This document shows positions 1 to 13,589 of a stretch of 64,000 nucleotides of DNA, one piece after another. The stretch spans positions 26,956,335 to 27,020,334 of the forward strand of contig NC_088788.1 of NCBI RefSeq assembly GCF_949628265.1, in the 5' to 3' direction. A program made the position numbers and the translations under genes. Source of the stretch: Cloeon dipterum (taxonomy: Eukaryota > Arthropoda > Insecta > Ephemeroptera > Baetidae). The notes below the pieces were generated by a model. It was given only the letters and a program-made list of their open reading frames with translations, ran no database searches and was not told where the DNA came from. The number at the start of each line of letters is the position of its first letter. The first letter of the stretch is position 1.

Positions 1-1359
1 GCTCAAAAGTTGACTAAATGAATAACTAGTCGAGGAAAAACGACGAATTCTTTTTGATAACGAGGATGAAGCCCCTGGTTTTATTTATATTGAACATGGA
101 AACAACCTCGAGTGGTCGCATATTTCAAAAATTAAATGCATTTCGTTTATATTCCTGAGTTTACTTAAAAGCTTTGCTAAAACTTTGCCTTTTGTAGAAA
201 ACATTATGCTATATGGTTGATATATATGAAAATGGTAGAGGTTTCTTGCAATGAAAAATGTTTTGAAAATTTCGTTAAAAAAATTGGTCTCTTCATTTTA
301 ACTAGATTTTAATAAAAATTTGATATGTGTGTTTTAAACCACGACGACTTAAATGGCCACGATAGTCAATGCTCAATAAAAACTTCATATTTCAGACAGT
401 TTCTTTACAAATTAAACAAAATCGTTTTAATTTGAGATTGTTGTAAATATTTCCCCGAATTTGAAATGTTTAATATTTGCTTTTCTCAAGTCTTTTTAAT
501 TTATTCCATTATTTATAAGTTAACAATTTCTAGTTTTGAAAATTATTCATAAAAAGCATTCAAGCAATCTCTTTATAAGTTTATTTGGCACATATTGAGT
601 CAAATATGATGAAAAAGCCGCTTTTTTACGATGAAGAGTGAGCAAATCGGATTTTTTCACGGAAAAAACGCAACTGGAGCAGTGCAGATGAAAAACCACC
701 GGGTACAAGAGCGATAGCAGAATAGAAAAAGGTATATGTGTGTGTGTGCTGTGTGTAAAAGTCACCTTGGCGTATTCGCGCCCGGCCGCGAAACACGATC
801 CCCCAAGGCGGCGCGCACCTGCAAGACAGTTTGTTGCTGTGCATGTGGTTTCGCGAATAATTATTCATTCATTGGCCGGGATGGGAGCAAAAAGTGGCGG
901 CCGCTCGGCTGTAGCCAGGCGGTCTGGCCGCTGAGTGGCCCTCGGGCTCTGCAAACACCTGTCCGTCGTCATCAGCATCGTACGACGTTGATCCCCTCGC
1001 CGCAATTAATACCGACGCACCACCTGACAGAGCCTCACCAAAACGGTTACATAATGCCGGAAAATCTTGCCATTGTTGGCCGGGATGAGTCACGCGATAT
1101 TGAGAAAAGTATAGTAAACTTGTTGAATTCGTTTGCAAGGTCAGAGATGCGCACGATTTGGATTGAGGAATGCGAAGGAATAAGATTTTTGCCTGGAATA
1201 TCTCTAAAATCTGATTTGATTTTGTGCTGTGATGATCATAAAAATGCGAAACTGGCTGTGCGAAGATGAATAATATCGTTGATAGAAATGATTTGAAAAC
1301 TATATATATAAAGTTAGGAGGAAAAAATATTAGCATGAGTGATAAAATTCGTGTTCTTG

Positions 1360-1465
1360 TGTTGGATAGTCAGCACTGTTTCATCCCTGCAAGCCTCACA
1401 AGCAGTACTTTATCTGTAAAACAAAATTTATGCCGCGGTTTTTATCTCAGGTCGTTGAAAATTAT
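1360..1465 (+). repeat. Dispersed repeat, copy 1
   Basis: This block resembles 2875-2995 in the same orientation. Shared words include GCCTCA followed closely by CAGCAGTACTTT, then AACAAAATT, and GTCGTTGAAAA near the far end. Middle parts diverge with small indels. It is a degenerate copy of an interspersed element of unknown class. No coding capacity is visible. Confidence 0.5.
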
Positions 1466-2874
1466 CAATTGAACTGAGTGACACCCCACCACTCGTATTC
1501 CCTGCGCGAAAAAATTGCTTCAAAAAAACATGTTTGTTTTTCATGAAAAAAATAGCACAAATTTTGCGAATTTCCGTTTCTCTCATTTAAAGGCTACATC
1601 TGCTGCTTAATCAAGTGGATTTAAATCAAAGTGTCGTAAATTATTTCATCGTTTGAGAATAAGGAATTAATTAAGCAAAATTTGCATTTTTTTCTTTTGA
1701 TTATTTTCTAACTGATTTTTGGCGATTCAAAAAGTTGGGTATGTTTTGCCAAGTTTACATTACATTGGATTATTTAGAGCACAAATTATTGAATTCATCA
1801 GCTTCATAGCCTATTTTCCTATAATTTTGTCACATTGACAAGATATCCGATCTCTTTGACCTTATTATTCAACCTCAAAATATTTTCAATTCTTTTTCCA
1901 TACGAAAAACGCAACCAAGCATCATTTCACAAGTTTTGACCTCTAAAAGACCAATAAAATATCTTTTGAATAGAAACGATCCTTCAGAACGGAAAAGACG
2001 CTTCTTTCCCGATAACAAACGAGATTAATCACCGCCGGCAATCAGATTTTTGCAGTTCACCGTGAAAAGATATGCAACCTGGCGAGCACACTAGTTTAGC
2101 ATGTTGCATCCCAATTTTCAATTCTGCAACACTCAATTAGTTTAAGATCTGCAGAGCAACAGTCGGAATTCCCCATTAATTAAACGTTTTCCTCTTTCCT
2201 TGACACGGCTAGCAGGGACTGGTTCCTAATTGCACGTTCCGCAGAGCAAAGAGCAGCGACGCAGGTTTTATAGCAAGATTGCAGGTGCGGATTTTCTCAG
2301 CTTCTCGAAATGCACCTAGCTCGTAAAACGCGCAGGATAATTAGCCTGGGACGAGAGATCAGGCGAGTTTCTGGAGAGCGATCACGAGCAGAGTGAGTCA
2401 TGTGGCCGGCGGCGAATCTCAGGCACGCCTGCCGCTCCATCAAACCTCGATCAACTTTTCATTTGCGACGTTTTTTGCTGCAGCCCGCCGCGTGTACTGC
2501 ATGCGGCCGCGGCACAAAAACGCGCTTGTTCCTCGCTTGTATCGACAACATCAATCACTGCAGGCCCCGCGTGACATTCAGCAAGGTGAAGAGGAACGTC
2601 TCTGTTGCCAGCTAATTTTTCGCTCTTGTTTCTACGCGGGCAATTTTGCCATTAAAAAGACTGGCCGGCACTCGCCTTTCATTTTCAGGCGGTTTTTATA
2701 TTCCTTCCTATTAATAAACCCAGTTATGCTACCTTATATCAAATGTTCAAGTTGCCCAAATTGAAGCTTAACAATTAAATGCTATATGGAAATTAGGAAA
2801 TTTTGAAATAGCTCTACTCGGCGTGGAGTTGACTAAAGTTGGATGGCTATTTTGAAACAAGAAAATAAATTGCA

Positions 2875-2995
2875 CATTCTTGGACAACGACTGTTTTGGC
2901 CTCGCAGGCCTCATCAGCAGTACTTTACCTTCAGAACAAAATTAAACCTATAGTATAAACTGCAGGGAATTCTGAATCAACGGTCGTTGAAAACT
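2875..2995 (+). repeat. Dispersed repeat, copy 2
   Basis: Second copy of the element at 1360-1465, about 1.5 kb downstream and in the same orientation. It keeps CAGCAGTACTTTA, AACAAAATT and CGGTCGTTGAAAA, and adds a small palindromic head (GGCCTCGCAGGCC). No terminal inverted repeats or target duplications could be seen. Confidence 0.5.
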
Positions 2996-5900
2996 TAAAA
3001 TGTAAGTGCCAATTTTGCATCATTGTGCAAGCTGTGTTCTTTAGTAGAGAGGGAGGTGAGGTGACGAGATGATATTTACAAAAAATCGTACATTCGCAAC
3101 CAATTTAATTTAATTTAGTGCATATATAAGTTGTTCAGAAAACTGGGGGAAAACTGTCTAAAATCTTCTAAACTAGATTCTATTAAAAACATTCGTCTTT
3201 TTTTGTAGCAAAAAACCGACCAAAATTCAAAATATTGTATGAATTCAAGTTGCGAGGGAAACTTAAAAAAAAATCTAACTTACAAAATCAAACCCTTCAG
3301 GGTACGTAAAACTATTTTGAAGAACAAATTTTAGTAAAAAGTAATATTTTCCCATAAATTTTTGGTTTTAATTAAAGAAATTTCTTGCTGTCTTACAGAC
3401 AAATATTATGCATAATTCATTTTTCTTCACTGACCTTTCCTGTCAAAACGAAATAAAGTATCTTATCTGGAACTCAAAACATGTTTGGTGCAATGTCCTC
3501 CAAAATAATGTTAAGCTTGTTTACGGAAATTACAAGAATTGATTGATTAACCAAAACAGAGATTTGGACTTTAAAAAACTTTTTTATGGCGTTTGAAACA
3601 ATGTATCTCGGCTTCAACATGTCCGAGGAGGGGAAATTATCGTGTCGCAGATTCGTCTCAAACTTGACCGATTGGACTTAGCGCGCAATAAATAATGATA
3701 ATTAACATTGAGCGCGCTAGCGAGCACAGAGTTGTAGGGCTGCGTCGGAGCTGGCCTGCAGAGAAGCCCACGAGGAAGACTAATTATCTCAAGAAAGTAC
3801 ACATGATCGGCTTAGACCACCGGGGAAGTGTCAACTTAGGTAAGGGGGTGCCGAAACTGCGCCGCTGTTTTTTGCGCCGCTAATCCCCTTAAATCCTCAA
3901 TCATGCACGACGAGCGACGCAAAAAAGTGACCTCGAGCAGCAGCAATTGGTTTCTTTAATCTTAATCTTCAACAATTATTGTGTTTGTTATTCAGATGGA
4001 ATACGAGGAGTGCTGTTCCACCTGCTGTTTTTCAATCGAAAGTGCTGGCCCATTGCTTTGTTGCTATAATTTGGGAAACGTCGGAATGCAGTTTTCGCTT
4101 CTGCTGCTCCGGGCCCAAACACGTGCAAATAATCACTAATGAAAGGTCAGGTCACGTGATTAGATCACTCCGTGGCTCCACCAATTTTCATTAATACGAT
4201 TAATCAAGAGACGCTGTCCTAAAAAAGGGGCAAATAAATATTTCGAATTCAGTTCTATAATTTGATTGCAATTAAATGGTTGTTTATACAATTATAGTGA
4301 AAAATGGAGCATCGAGAAACACTGGCGTTTCAATGGTCAATTAATGCTGGATCAGTGTTGTCTCAAAAATATTTGATTCGTCTATATTTTAATCAATCAC
4401 GATTCAAAATAACTATCATTCGTGTCATTTATATTGTCTCTTCTTATATAATCACATACAATTTGACCAAAACAGCAAAATTATAAACAGAGAGGGCTTC
4501 CGAACCAAAATAAAATTGCATTTGGTCACTGAAAATATTAGCAGTAAATATCAGGTCAGTGCAAATAATAAACCTTATTTAACATTTATCAATTCATAAA
4601 AAAGAATTCGGCGATTAAATATTTTTTATTGGTACATCTTTTTACTGTAGAGGGAGGACATAAGTTATTAGAAGTGGGAAAATATATTAAAGTAATTTAG
4701 AGTAAAATTCAATGGAAAGAGTCTGAGATAACGTTGAAATATTTCTTTGTGTGCGTTTGGTGCGTTTAATGAATTGTTCAATCTAATTTTTACGAAAAAC
4801 TTTTAAACTAACTAAGGGAAAATATCAGAGACTACATTTAAAACTGAAAATATCAAATATAAAAGTGAATTCCGTGATCGAAACCGTCTGCTCAGATACG
4901 AGAAAAATGCTCGCACCTGCCTTATGCAACGCACTCATAAGTGCGGAGATGGAGGGAAATAGTGCGTAACTGGGCAATTAAGAAACAATAGAGGCCAATC
5001 AACCTCAACAGGCTTGGTCATTGATAAAGGAGGAAAACTATGAGAGCTCGAGGCACGGCAGCTAGCGTTTATTAGAAAGCAAACGCCCCTCCTGTCACAT
5101 GTCAGCTCCGGTCAGTGTCGTGTGTGTTATTCTACGCACAAAACAAATTAAGCCACAACTTTGAAACAATCGGTCCCGATGTGTTGACACGGCGGTGGGG
5201 CCGATGAACGGTTAAAAGGTTTTCCCAAGCCTAAGAAAGAAAGGATAACATTGAAAGCAAAAGTGAACTCTGAATTGTTGAGTGAATATTTTTAATGAGG
5301 ATTTTATATGCCCGTGACCCATAAGCAATTCCAATACAGAAAGTTGTTGTTTACTTTAAGCGAAGGAGATAAGGCGCAGCAACTTAAATCTTGAAAATTA
5401 ATTAAATAAATTTTAATTTTGAGACGGTTAAAATGACAAGGGTTGAAAGAGAAACACTCATATCTTCATGGAAATTAAAGTGTTAAATTGAAGCTAATAT
5501 TTATGAAGACTTTTTGGAATCATGCCTGGACCGATTAAGAAATACGTTATAAACAGGTTTAGAAAATTCGTTAGATAGAACAGGAAATTTTTCTCATGTT
5601 ATTTTTTACGTCATAAAATTAAAATATTTCAAATTTCAAACACCATTTTGAAAAATTTACAAACACGTTGAATCATTTGAAAATGCTTAGCGAAGATATT
5701 TTTTCTTAAAGAGCACATCCACAATAGGAAAAATTAAAGTCTTTCATTGGAAAAACTTGTTCCTGGAAAGATGTGAATATTTAGAAACACATAATTTATT
5801 TCAAGACGACTGGATTGTTGACTAATATTTGAAGTTAAGATAATTTGGATCCGGATCTAAATTATACCAGGTCCGGTCTTACAATAATTGGTCTCATTCT

Positions 5901-7572
5901 GTCATTTAAAAAAAGTACGAAAGAAAATATGAATTGAAAGTATTTAAGTCTATTAACAAAGCAAGGACTTGCACTAGATCAGGAATAAGAAAATGACTAC
6001 TTAAGGTATGATTTTTTTCAAGAGGTGAGTATGATGTTGTTAAATACCTTGTCGACCTTGTCAATGCCCTGCCCCAACACAGCCCCATAGAGTTGGCTAC
6101 TGAAACGAAAAGTGCGCTGGGAACACACTCTAGGGTCGTAGGAAACACTGGAATTTCAGATGTCTCACAATCAGAAGGAAGCGCGGTTTAAATTATTCAT
6201 ATTTTGTTGTTCACTAAATCACATTGAAATAAATGTTATAAAAATACTTCTTTTCAATTTCTTCATAATATTTATCTTATGTACATTAGATACTAGTGAA
6301 AACTGCAAAAAACACAGGACTTATCAAATTTAACTGTGTCAACTAAATCTCGAGTTAAAAACGTGGCTTGCGAGTTTGTTTTGCAAGTGCGCGCGGGACC
6401 CTTGGACTTGCGATCGACCCTCTTCACGAGATTACACCAGCATAAGTCATTTGTTTATTGCTCGCACGGCTGACTAGCGATCCAACGAAAATATTTTGCA
6501 CAGCTCGAATAAAGCTGATAAGACGCGATCGAGTGGAATAGGCTCACATTATAATAATGAAAAAGGGTGGTCGCTTTTTAAAATTCTCGTTCGGTTATTA
6601 ATACAAACCTGCGGTTTCCTCTGCGGTCGTCCGCTTTTTTTGAACAAGCTTTTGAACTGATGGAAATCTGAGCCAGAGCAGGAAAATCCCCGGTTAATTC
6701 ATCTGAAAAACGGAGAAAAGCAGGCAAAAATATTCCCATTCATTTTGCGATACGACGGAGGCGCGATCGAATTACTCCTGGCTGGTATGATCACTGTAAT
6801 TGCGCGAGAGCTGTGCAATTTGCCTCGCTCGCCGTTCGCGAAATGTACTTTGCCCCCGGCTTGGAAAATGCTAAACGACAATTATTTGCAAATGCGAGTG
6901 AGCCGAGCTGTAAAGTGCCAGCCCAGAAAGGAACGTTCAGCAACCGACTCTTTGCTAATATGAGGTCTGTTATAAATAGCGGACATTTTATTTTAATTCC
7001 AAAACAAGCAACATTCAAATGACATAAAACAACGACGACATAAAAAAGTTGTTAAATCTTTATTTCCCAGGGAAATATTAAATATCTTGGTTAAAAAATG
7101 CTAAGCATTCTGTGAATGAGAAACGCGAATTTATATTGCTGAAGTTCCCCTCAGAGGTATGTCAATGAGTTCCATGAAGCAGGAAAATTAGCTCGAAATA
7201 ATTCAGCTTTATTACATCAGCCGCCGTTTTCAATAGGCGAGAAAGTGCCTTACGCTGTGGAGACTCACTCGTCGTATACTCTGCAGCGGATTCGTCCAAA
7301 TTAGGGTGAAGCCGAATTTGTGTCACCAATTTTGGTCTTTTACGTCAAGGTTTACGACAGCCCGGGAATGCTGGAGAAACGGTCATTTTTCATCCCATAT
7401 CGCGGGATTCTTCGCTGTCAGAAAGGTTTCCGTCAACAAAGCAAAACAAAAGGGAAAAACGCTTTTTATTTGTTTGCCTTGAAATTCTGGATCAGAAAGA
7501 AGAGGGAAGATTCTGCAAACGCACGTTCGGTGAAAACCTATTGTATTATGTTCACTCTTGTGTCCATTCTAG

Positions 7573-7594
7573 CTCTCTCTCTCTCTCTCTCTCT
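7573..7594 (+). repeat. (CT)n microsatellite
   Basis: Eleven uninterrupted CT units in intergenic DNA. On the other strand this reads as GAGA, a common feature of insect regulatory DNA, but nothing links it to a gene. Confidence 0.9.
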
Positions 7595-10500
7595 TCGGCA
7601 CACGAAGACTAGTTCACATAGTTATTGCCGCTCGTTAAGTATATGTAACGAAACGAGCCTCCAGTCACGCGACTTTTCTCGCCCAATCAGAAATGGGAGC
7701 ATTTTTAGCTTGACTAGTAGTTTCTTTCACAATACCCTTGGCAGGTAATTAGTTGGAAATTAAAGGCAAAACGCACCTTCTGGAATCCGGGCCCTGCGAT
7801 GCTTAAGTGTGTTCTTCGCGCGTTTTACAAATTGCTTTCGTCTGGCAGCTGGTCGGTCGCACCTCTTAAATTGTTCTGAGAGGTGTGAAAAAATTATCTC
7901 CTTATGACGGCAATATTTAGTAGTGGATAGCATAAAAATGAAGTGACCCAGAGTTTCAATTACTTTTAAAAATGATCACGTGACCCAAAATTAGCCGGCT
8001 GGCTGAGGTCTCTACTTATTTTGCTTCTGTTCATTTCTTTTTTTTAATAAAAATGCCAATAACAGTAAACGAGTGACTAGCATAGCACATGTAAGAATAG
8101 ATTTAAAACTAAGCTTGTGTTTACAGTCGTAAAATTATGAAAAACTTATATGAAAGGAGGAGTCGTCTTAGCAAATATTTGACCTTACAAAATAAACACA
8201 AACCTTAATCTTGACTTATAGATAAACACTCGAAGTGCGCATTACTAAAATAAAACATGAAGGCAGCATGAAAGCATTTGGTTGTAACATTGACAAAATC
8301 AAATTTCAAAATTACCTTTCAGATTTCACAAGAGTCAATTAGTTTCAATTCAGTCGGACTGTGAGCACTGATTTTATATAGAGGAAGCAATTAAAGACCC
8401 CCACTTAAAATAGCATAATTATAGTATAGAAAAATATTATACGAATCAATATTTTTTCTGGTCCAGAGCGTTCCAATCAAATTCAACGAGTGCTGGCAAC
8501 ATGCCTAGGGCAGCAATAAAGTATGATGCATTTATAGTCAGCAAGCGATTTGGCTGATGCAACTAGATGCACTTGTTGCCGCGCATTTAACTTTAATGAA
8601 ATACGATACGTTTCCTTCCAGGTGTCTGGCGGCATTTGAAGCCAATCCACACCTAATCAGCGGTTGTTTGAAGAATTCGGGGTTGCCTTATCCCTTCCCC
8701 TCCGCGATTATACCTTTTCGTGGGCGCCGCATCCTCATTTCTCTCAAATCTCGTCCGCAACGTTTCTCTGGCTGATGCAATTGTTGCTTCTATTGGCAAT
8801 GTAGTGTATCGGTTTTCACCGCTACCTTTGTATCCTTATTTCAAGCGCAGAGCTGAATATCAGATTAAAAATATGTGGTAAAACAAACGAGTCCGTTTAT
8901 AAGAGCATCTCAGCTATAGTTATACATCTGACGGAAATCCGAGCTGCGTAGTTTTTTACCCGCGTGTGCGTGATGCTGCGGGGTCTGCTGAAGTTTGGAA
9001 TTTGACTTTTACGCACAAATCAGAATAGACGGCACGTGAAGCGCTTTCCACGACACGTGGTTATCCTTAACAGAGACTAATGGGATTAAGCGAGCTATTT
9101 TATATTAATTTTATTCTGTCTTAAAGCCACGTTTCACTATCACTATATATACATTTAAATAACGTAGCGGAGTGAGTACAAGTAAAGTGTTGTTTTATCC
9201 ACTAACTTTGAGGAATTCATGTCAGGAAGCATTTTGTTCCGCCGGAGAAGTTTTCCTGAAACTTCTTGAATTACACAGTCGTTTATTAACTCCGCGAACA
9301 GCGTAGTCATCTTACTGGCTGAACTAGCCAACTCGTTTTTCTTTGTTTCAATGAAAACTCGGCACGGTTGGCCAAGGCTGTATGAAAAGAGTGCGGCTCA
9401 CTTTACGTACTTTGATGCACAGTGGTGTGTGTGCATTATACTGTACTATGAGTGCGCCGACACCGAATGGTAAAAAGAGCTAGGCTAGTTAGTCTAGAAT
9501 TTTCAGACTCAAAACCGGAACAGCAAAATGACGTCAATCGACAGCAAAAAATTGATGAAACATAGCATTCCTGAGAAATGTAAACGCTCTAAATGAGTTC
9601 TTTTTACAAGTGCTCATTCGAAACCATTTTCGCGAACAAATAGTTACTTTAACTCACAGTTATGCAGTGGTTTATACAACTTAAATAATTAAATTTGTTG
9701 GTGAAGTGCTACATCTATTTTTTTAATAATCGGGGTTAAGAAAAGTCAAATATATTAAATGTGAGGCACCCACCAGGGCACGCCAATTTTCCTATGCGTA
9801 AAAATTTATTGTTGTTTATATTTCCTTTATAAAATGGGATTTCTACAAAAAGAGTGGGAAAAATTATATTTGAAAATATAAATTAATTTGAGAAACCAGT
9901 AAGTAACGCTAAAATGTAATATTTAAAATGTATTTTTGGTCGTCCAACATTTAATACTTATGATAATATGAAAAATTGCGCAAAATTGACGAAATACTCG
10001 CCAAAACTACCAAAGTGAACGTTAAGGTGACAAAATTCATAATTTTTATTAAATCAACAAACAACATAATATGTCCAATAATTTTAGAATTATTGACTTA
10101 AGCTTTAAACAATTAAAGATCGACAAAAAAAACCCTACACTAAGCAATCGAGATTAAAAAATAACACAAAAATGGACTAGAATCAACGATGAGTTTATTT
10201 TTGTCCAAATGTTAAATCATTTCAAACTGACTTGTCTAAACATACCTTTTAATTGATACTACTGAGGAAGAAAAAATTAAATTCAAAAAAGTCCAGCCTA
10301 AAACGGCGTGAATTTGGGTGTAAGAATGCGTATTGCGTCTCGCGGTCGAGTGCACAAAGCGCGTCAATTAAGGAGGCAGAGAGGGGCACACACCGTACCA
10401 CTTGAGTTAAGAATGAAATGACGTGACCTGAGTCACGAGGTTGCACTCGCGACACCGTGCGCCGATTGGCTGTCGGCTGCACCACGCCTTGTACACACCG

Positions 10501-11821
10501 CCGCTGCACTACAATTAGCATTCACATTGGCCGCGCACGCGTGTCCAAAAAAAAACACAACAAAGGGGCTCTCAATTGAGCATCTCGATGCGTTTACTAC
10601 GCCGGCCAGCTCAGCAGCTTTTTTGCCTGTGCTTCGCACCGCTCGAGTTAAAGCGAAACAAACATTCGATTTATATTGCGCATCGACCTGCAGCTGGCTC
10701 TTCTCGTTCGCTCGCGTCTCGGGGAAATCAAAACAAAAATTGTGCGCAATCGAAATACTTCGCAATAGTGGAGAGGAGTTCTTAGGAATGTTCAGAAACG
10801 CAAAACTGAGGACTGTTGCAAAACGGAAATATTGTTGTTTATAGTTCATTGGAATCGTCGGATTTACGATTAATGCAGTTTGGGCAATCGCCAGCAATTT
10901 GTTGCACTTTTAAACGTTTTAAAACACACAGTCTCGGTTTATGTTACAAAATTTTGAAACTTATTTTTCAAACGCATAGTCATTTAATCTGTTAATATGA
11001 TATTGTTTGTCCAACTACCCTTGTTTCGACATTATCTTATGAAAAAAACTTTTGGATTTTGAGAAAAAAACCCGATAAAATATAAAAAAGCACTATTCTA
11101 TCCCGAGATGAATTTTAAGTATTAATTTCTCGAACACTTGCACATTTCTTGAGGGATATTTTATGCAGTACTCAAATGTATCTTTATGAGCCATGAAAGT
11201 TATTTGGCGAGTACGGTGCAAATATCATATTAAAGAAGAATGACTTTGAGAGAAGCAGTTAAAAACTGTAGCAATTATAATTTTTAAGCTGGTATTGTGG
11301 GTCTATATTGCATTTAGAAAATATCCCGATTTTGCTCTTATGGAATAATTTATGGAATGAAGAATATTTCAGTAATCTGAAGAACAAGAGGTATTAAAAT
11401 GCTGCTCGGCCTTTTCCTCTAGCTATTATTTCCATCGGAATTTGAGCCCAAAAAAAATCTGTCCCAAAACATCTTCCGAGAATCGACAAGCATAACAATC
11501 CCGTCTTTCACTCTCTCATCCACCCTTGTGCAGAGGCTGAGACGCCCGATTTGGCACTGGTCCACGTGCGCGTGGAGAAGCAGGAAAATCAGAGAGCCCG
11601 ATTCCGCGAATCGGCAGGCGGCGACAGTGACAATCAGTGCGGCGGCGATCAATCAAACCAAAGACGTGCTAGAGAAACGTCCGGCGGCGTGTGTCCCGTG
11701 CGTCCCAACAGCCACGCAGCGGCCGCCCCACCTTTGATCGCGGCAGGGCTGTCCGTCGTCGCCCCCACCCCGGCCTCTCTCAGCCCCCCCTGCCTGACGC
11801 GCGCACGCCGCCGCCTTTTGC

Positions 11822-11856
11822 TATAAATACAGGCCGCGCCAGCAATTGTCAGATAA
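11822..11856 (+). promoter_or_regulatory. TATA box and initiator of the six-cysteine peptide gene
   Basis: TATAAATA at 11822-11829 is followed by TCAGATA with its A at 11851. The spacing of about 29 nt is the expected TATA-to-start distance for insect TATA/Inr promoters. Transcription from 11851 would give an 89-nt leader before the ATG at 11940. The preceding 400 bases are GC-rich, unlike the AT-rich surroundings. Confidence 0.75.
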
Positions 11857-11939
11857 TTTGTTCGTGGACACAGCAACCAGAGAGACATTCAAAGAAGCCT
11901 TTCCCTAGACTTGATCCAGCAACCAGCACAGCACGCAAC

Positions 11940-13589
11940 ATGAGGGGTCAGTCGGTGATCGTGGCGGTCTGCTTCTGCGTGGCCATCGCCACCCTACTCA
12001 GGTCGGCGCAGTCGGCCACTATTTCAAAGGTAAATTTTTCTTGAAAATTCTTTTGGTAGCAGCTTCCAGTGCGGAGCTTCAACATGCACATTGAAATTTC
12101 TGGACATCGCTTACGCCTGGCTCTCGCTGTTTTGGTTTTATCAGTTCCCTCTTTGCAGTCTAAATGAAAACATTGCAATGACTTGAAAAATTCAGCAGCA
12201 CTGAGGATTTTTCTGGTTTTTAGCGATTTTTTAAAATGTTGCGCATTACCTATGGAAATCTGAATTCGCGAGGATTGAAATTTGGTTGAAAAGTAGTTCA
12301 ACAGCCTGACGTTATAAAAATGATGTTCGTGTATAGGTTTTACAATTTAGCCTCGAAAAGGCAGTTTTTTATTAATCTTTTTTAGCGCGAAAATTCACAC
12401 CATTCTTATTTCCAAATTTTCATGGAACGTGGCATCAATCAACTTCCGATGCAAAATTCGTCACCACAGAAAATATAGGGTAGAAAACGAAACTGAAAGC
12501 GGTCCCTTTTGTGCGAAAGTCATGAATACTAAATCACTATTTGCGCGGGCGGCTCTATTTTTTCATATTCACACTCTTACTTTTTCTTTCCACCGAGCTG
12601 CTTTGAAGGGACGCAAATGACGAGAGAGAAAAAAAGGCAAGTGCGCAATAATTTGCGCGGAAACTTGACCTGTGACACCGCTAGAAAGCACAACACTGTA
12701 CATACTTTTATGCTCGCTCTCCCTCCCCTAGAAATTTTCATTATAGTTTTCTAAAGCATTATATGCATTTGTAGCCAAGTGTTGATTTTAACTGCGCATT
12801 TAGCGAGTGCGAGAGACAAAGAAGTCGAAATCTGAAACCACCTGGGTGGATCGGTTTGCCAAAACAAAAGCCTTCATGCGGGATCGGAGCTTTTTGAGAG
12901 ACTTGAACGAGCGAGATTACTAAACAATGGTGCGCGTTTTTGTTACAGAGGTCCGTGGATGGAGGTAGCGGCAACCACTCGGTAAAGGAGACGGACCAGG
13001 ACAAAATCTGCCACGTTAGTACGCCGTGCGGATGGGCCGTCTACCAGCCGATCACGCGCAAGATCAGCTACTTCCTTAGAAACACGTAAGTGAAATCGCG
13101 TAGAAAATGACACGAAAATGGAGTAAACTGGCTTCAATTGCTCCGCATGTCGCTCTGAACGAGAGCATATCATGCCTGGTTACACTCCGATTTTGATTTA
13201 AATTTAATATAACACAAGAACTACGTCCATGTACTTTTCCCAGAAATTGAACTTCGATTTCGATAAAGAGCTTGGTTAGCAATGGGAAACATGACGACAC
13301 ATATTCTTGTTGCTTTTATTTACTTTAGGAAGGCAAGAAATAAAATATTTAGATTTATAAATAAATAAAAAAAGAGGTCTCTAGGTTTTTTTTTTATTTT
13401 CTCACTTGGGGTTTCAGGTATTGATAACGGCAGACTTATTAAAAGTCATTTGTGTTTTGTTACAGGTGTCGGTGTGCGGAGACCAAGAAGTGCGTCAAGA
13501 CATCTAACGACCTGTCGTCAAAGGCGTACGTGTACATGTGCCGCGAGCCGCCAGTCACACCACAACAGGACCACTCGTGGTCCAGATGA
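11940..13589 (+). CDS. Small secreted six-cysteine peptide precursor (unassigned)
   Basis: Three exons: 11940-12029, 12949-13085 and 13466-13589, giving 116 aa. Junctions are AAG|gtaaat, acag|AGG, AC|gtaagt and acag|GTG, and the phases close. Residues 1-26 form a signal peptide (hydrophobic VIVAVCFCVAIATLL, then SAQSA). The mature part has an N-glycosylation sequon (NHS, residue 39) and six cysteines at 51, 57, 77, 79, 85 and 101, with a PCGWAVYQP core, an aromatic SYFLRNT segment, CRC, and an AYVYMC end before a short polar tail. An even cysteine count in a small secreted protein suggests three disulfides and an extracellular role, as a hormone-like, immune or matrix peptide. I do not recognise the family by name. 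There is no dibasic-site layout typical of neuropeptide precursors. The TATA/Inr promoter suggests a strongly regulated gene. Confidence 0.85.

Larger units (their letters stand above)
1..11400. other. Gene-free intergenic or intronic stretch
   Basis: I see no supportable gene here. AT-rich DNA alternates with GC-richer islands (about 770-1060, 2030-2650, 3620-4190, 6360-7000, 7270-7860, 8930-9480 and 10290-10790). Open frames inside the islands lack recognisable domains, overlap frames of similar quality on the other strand and have no convincing exon borders. The islands may be regulatory, or may be untranslated exons of a gene outside the window. The stretch contains a two-copy dispersed repeat, a CT microsatellite and scattered CACGTG palindromes, listed separately. 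Confidence 0.6.

Noticed and set aside
736-1269. 177-codon forward open frame, the longest in the left arm
   Set aside because: No domain, signal or splice structure. A reverse frame of similar length overlaps it, and its GC-rich head joins an AT-rich tail with no change in frame logic. Treated as chance in a GC-rich island.
2393-2764. 123-codon forward open frame
   Set aside because: Basic, low-information peptide without motifs, with a second overlapping forward frame. No exon borders or promoter.
10433-10897. 154-codon reverse open frame
   Set aside because: Overlapped by an equally long forward frame. Composition follows local GC content and there is no recognisable motif.
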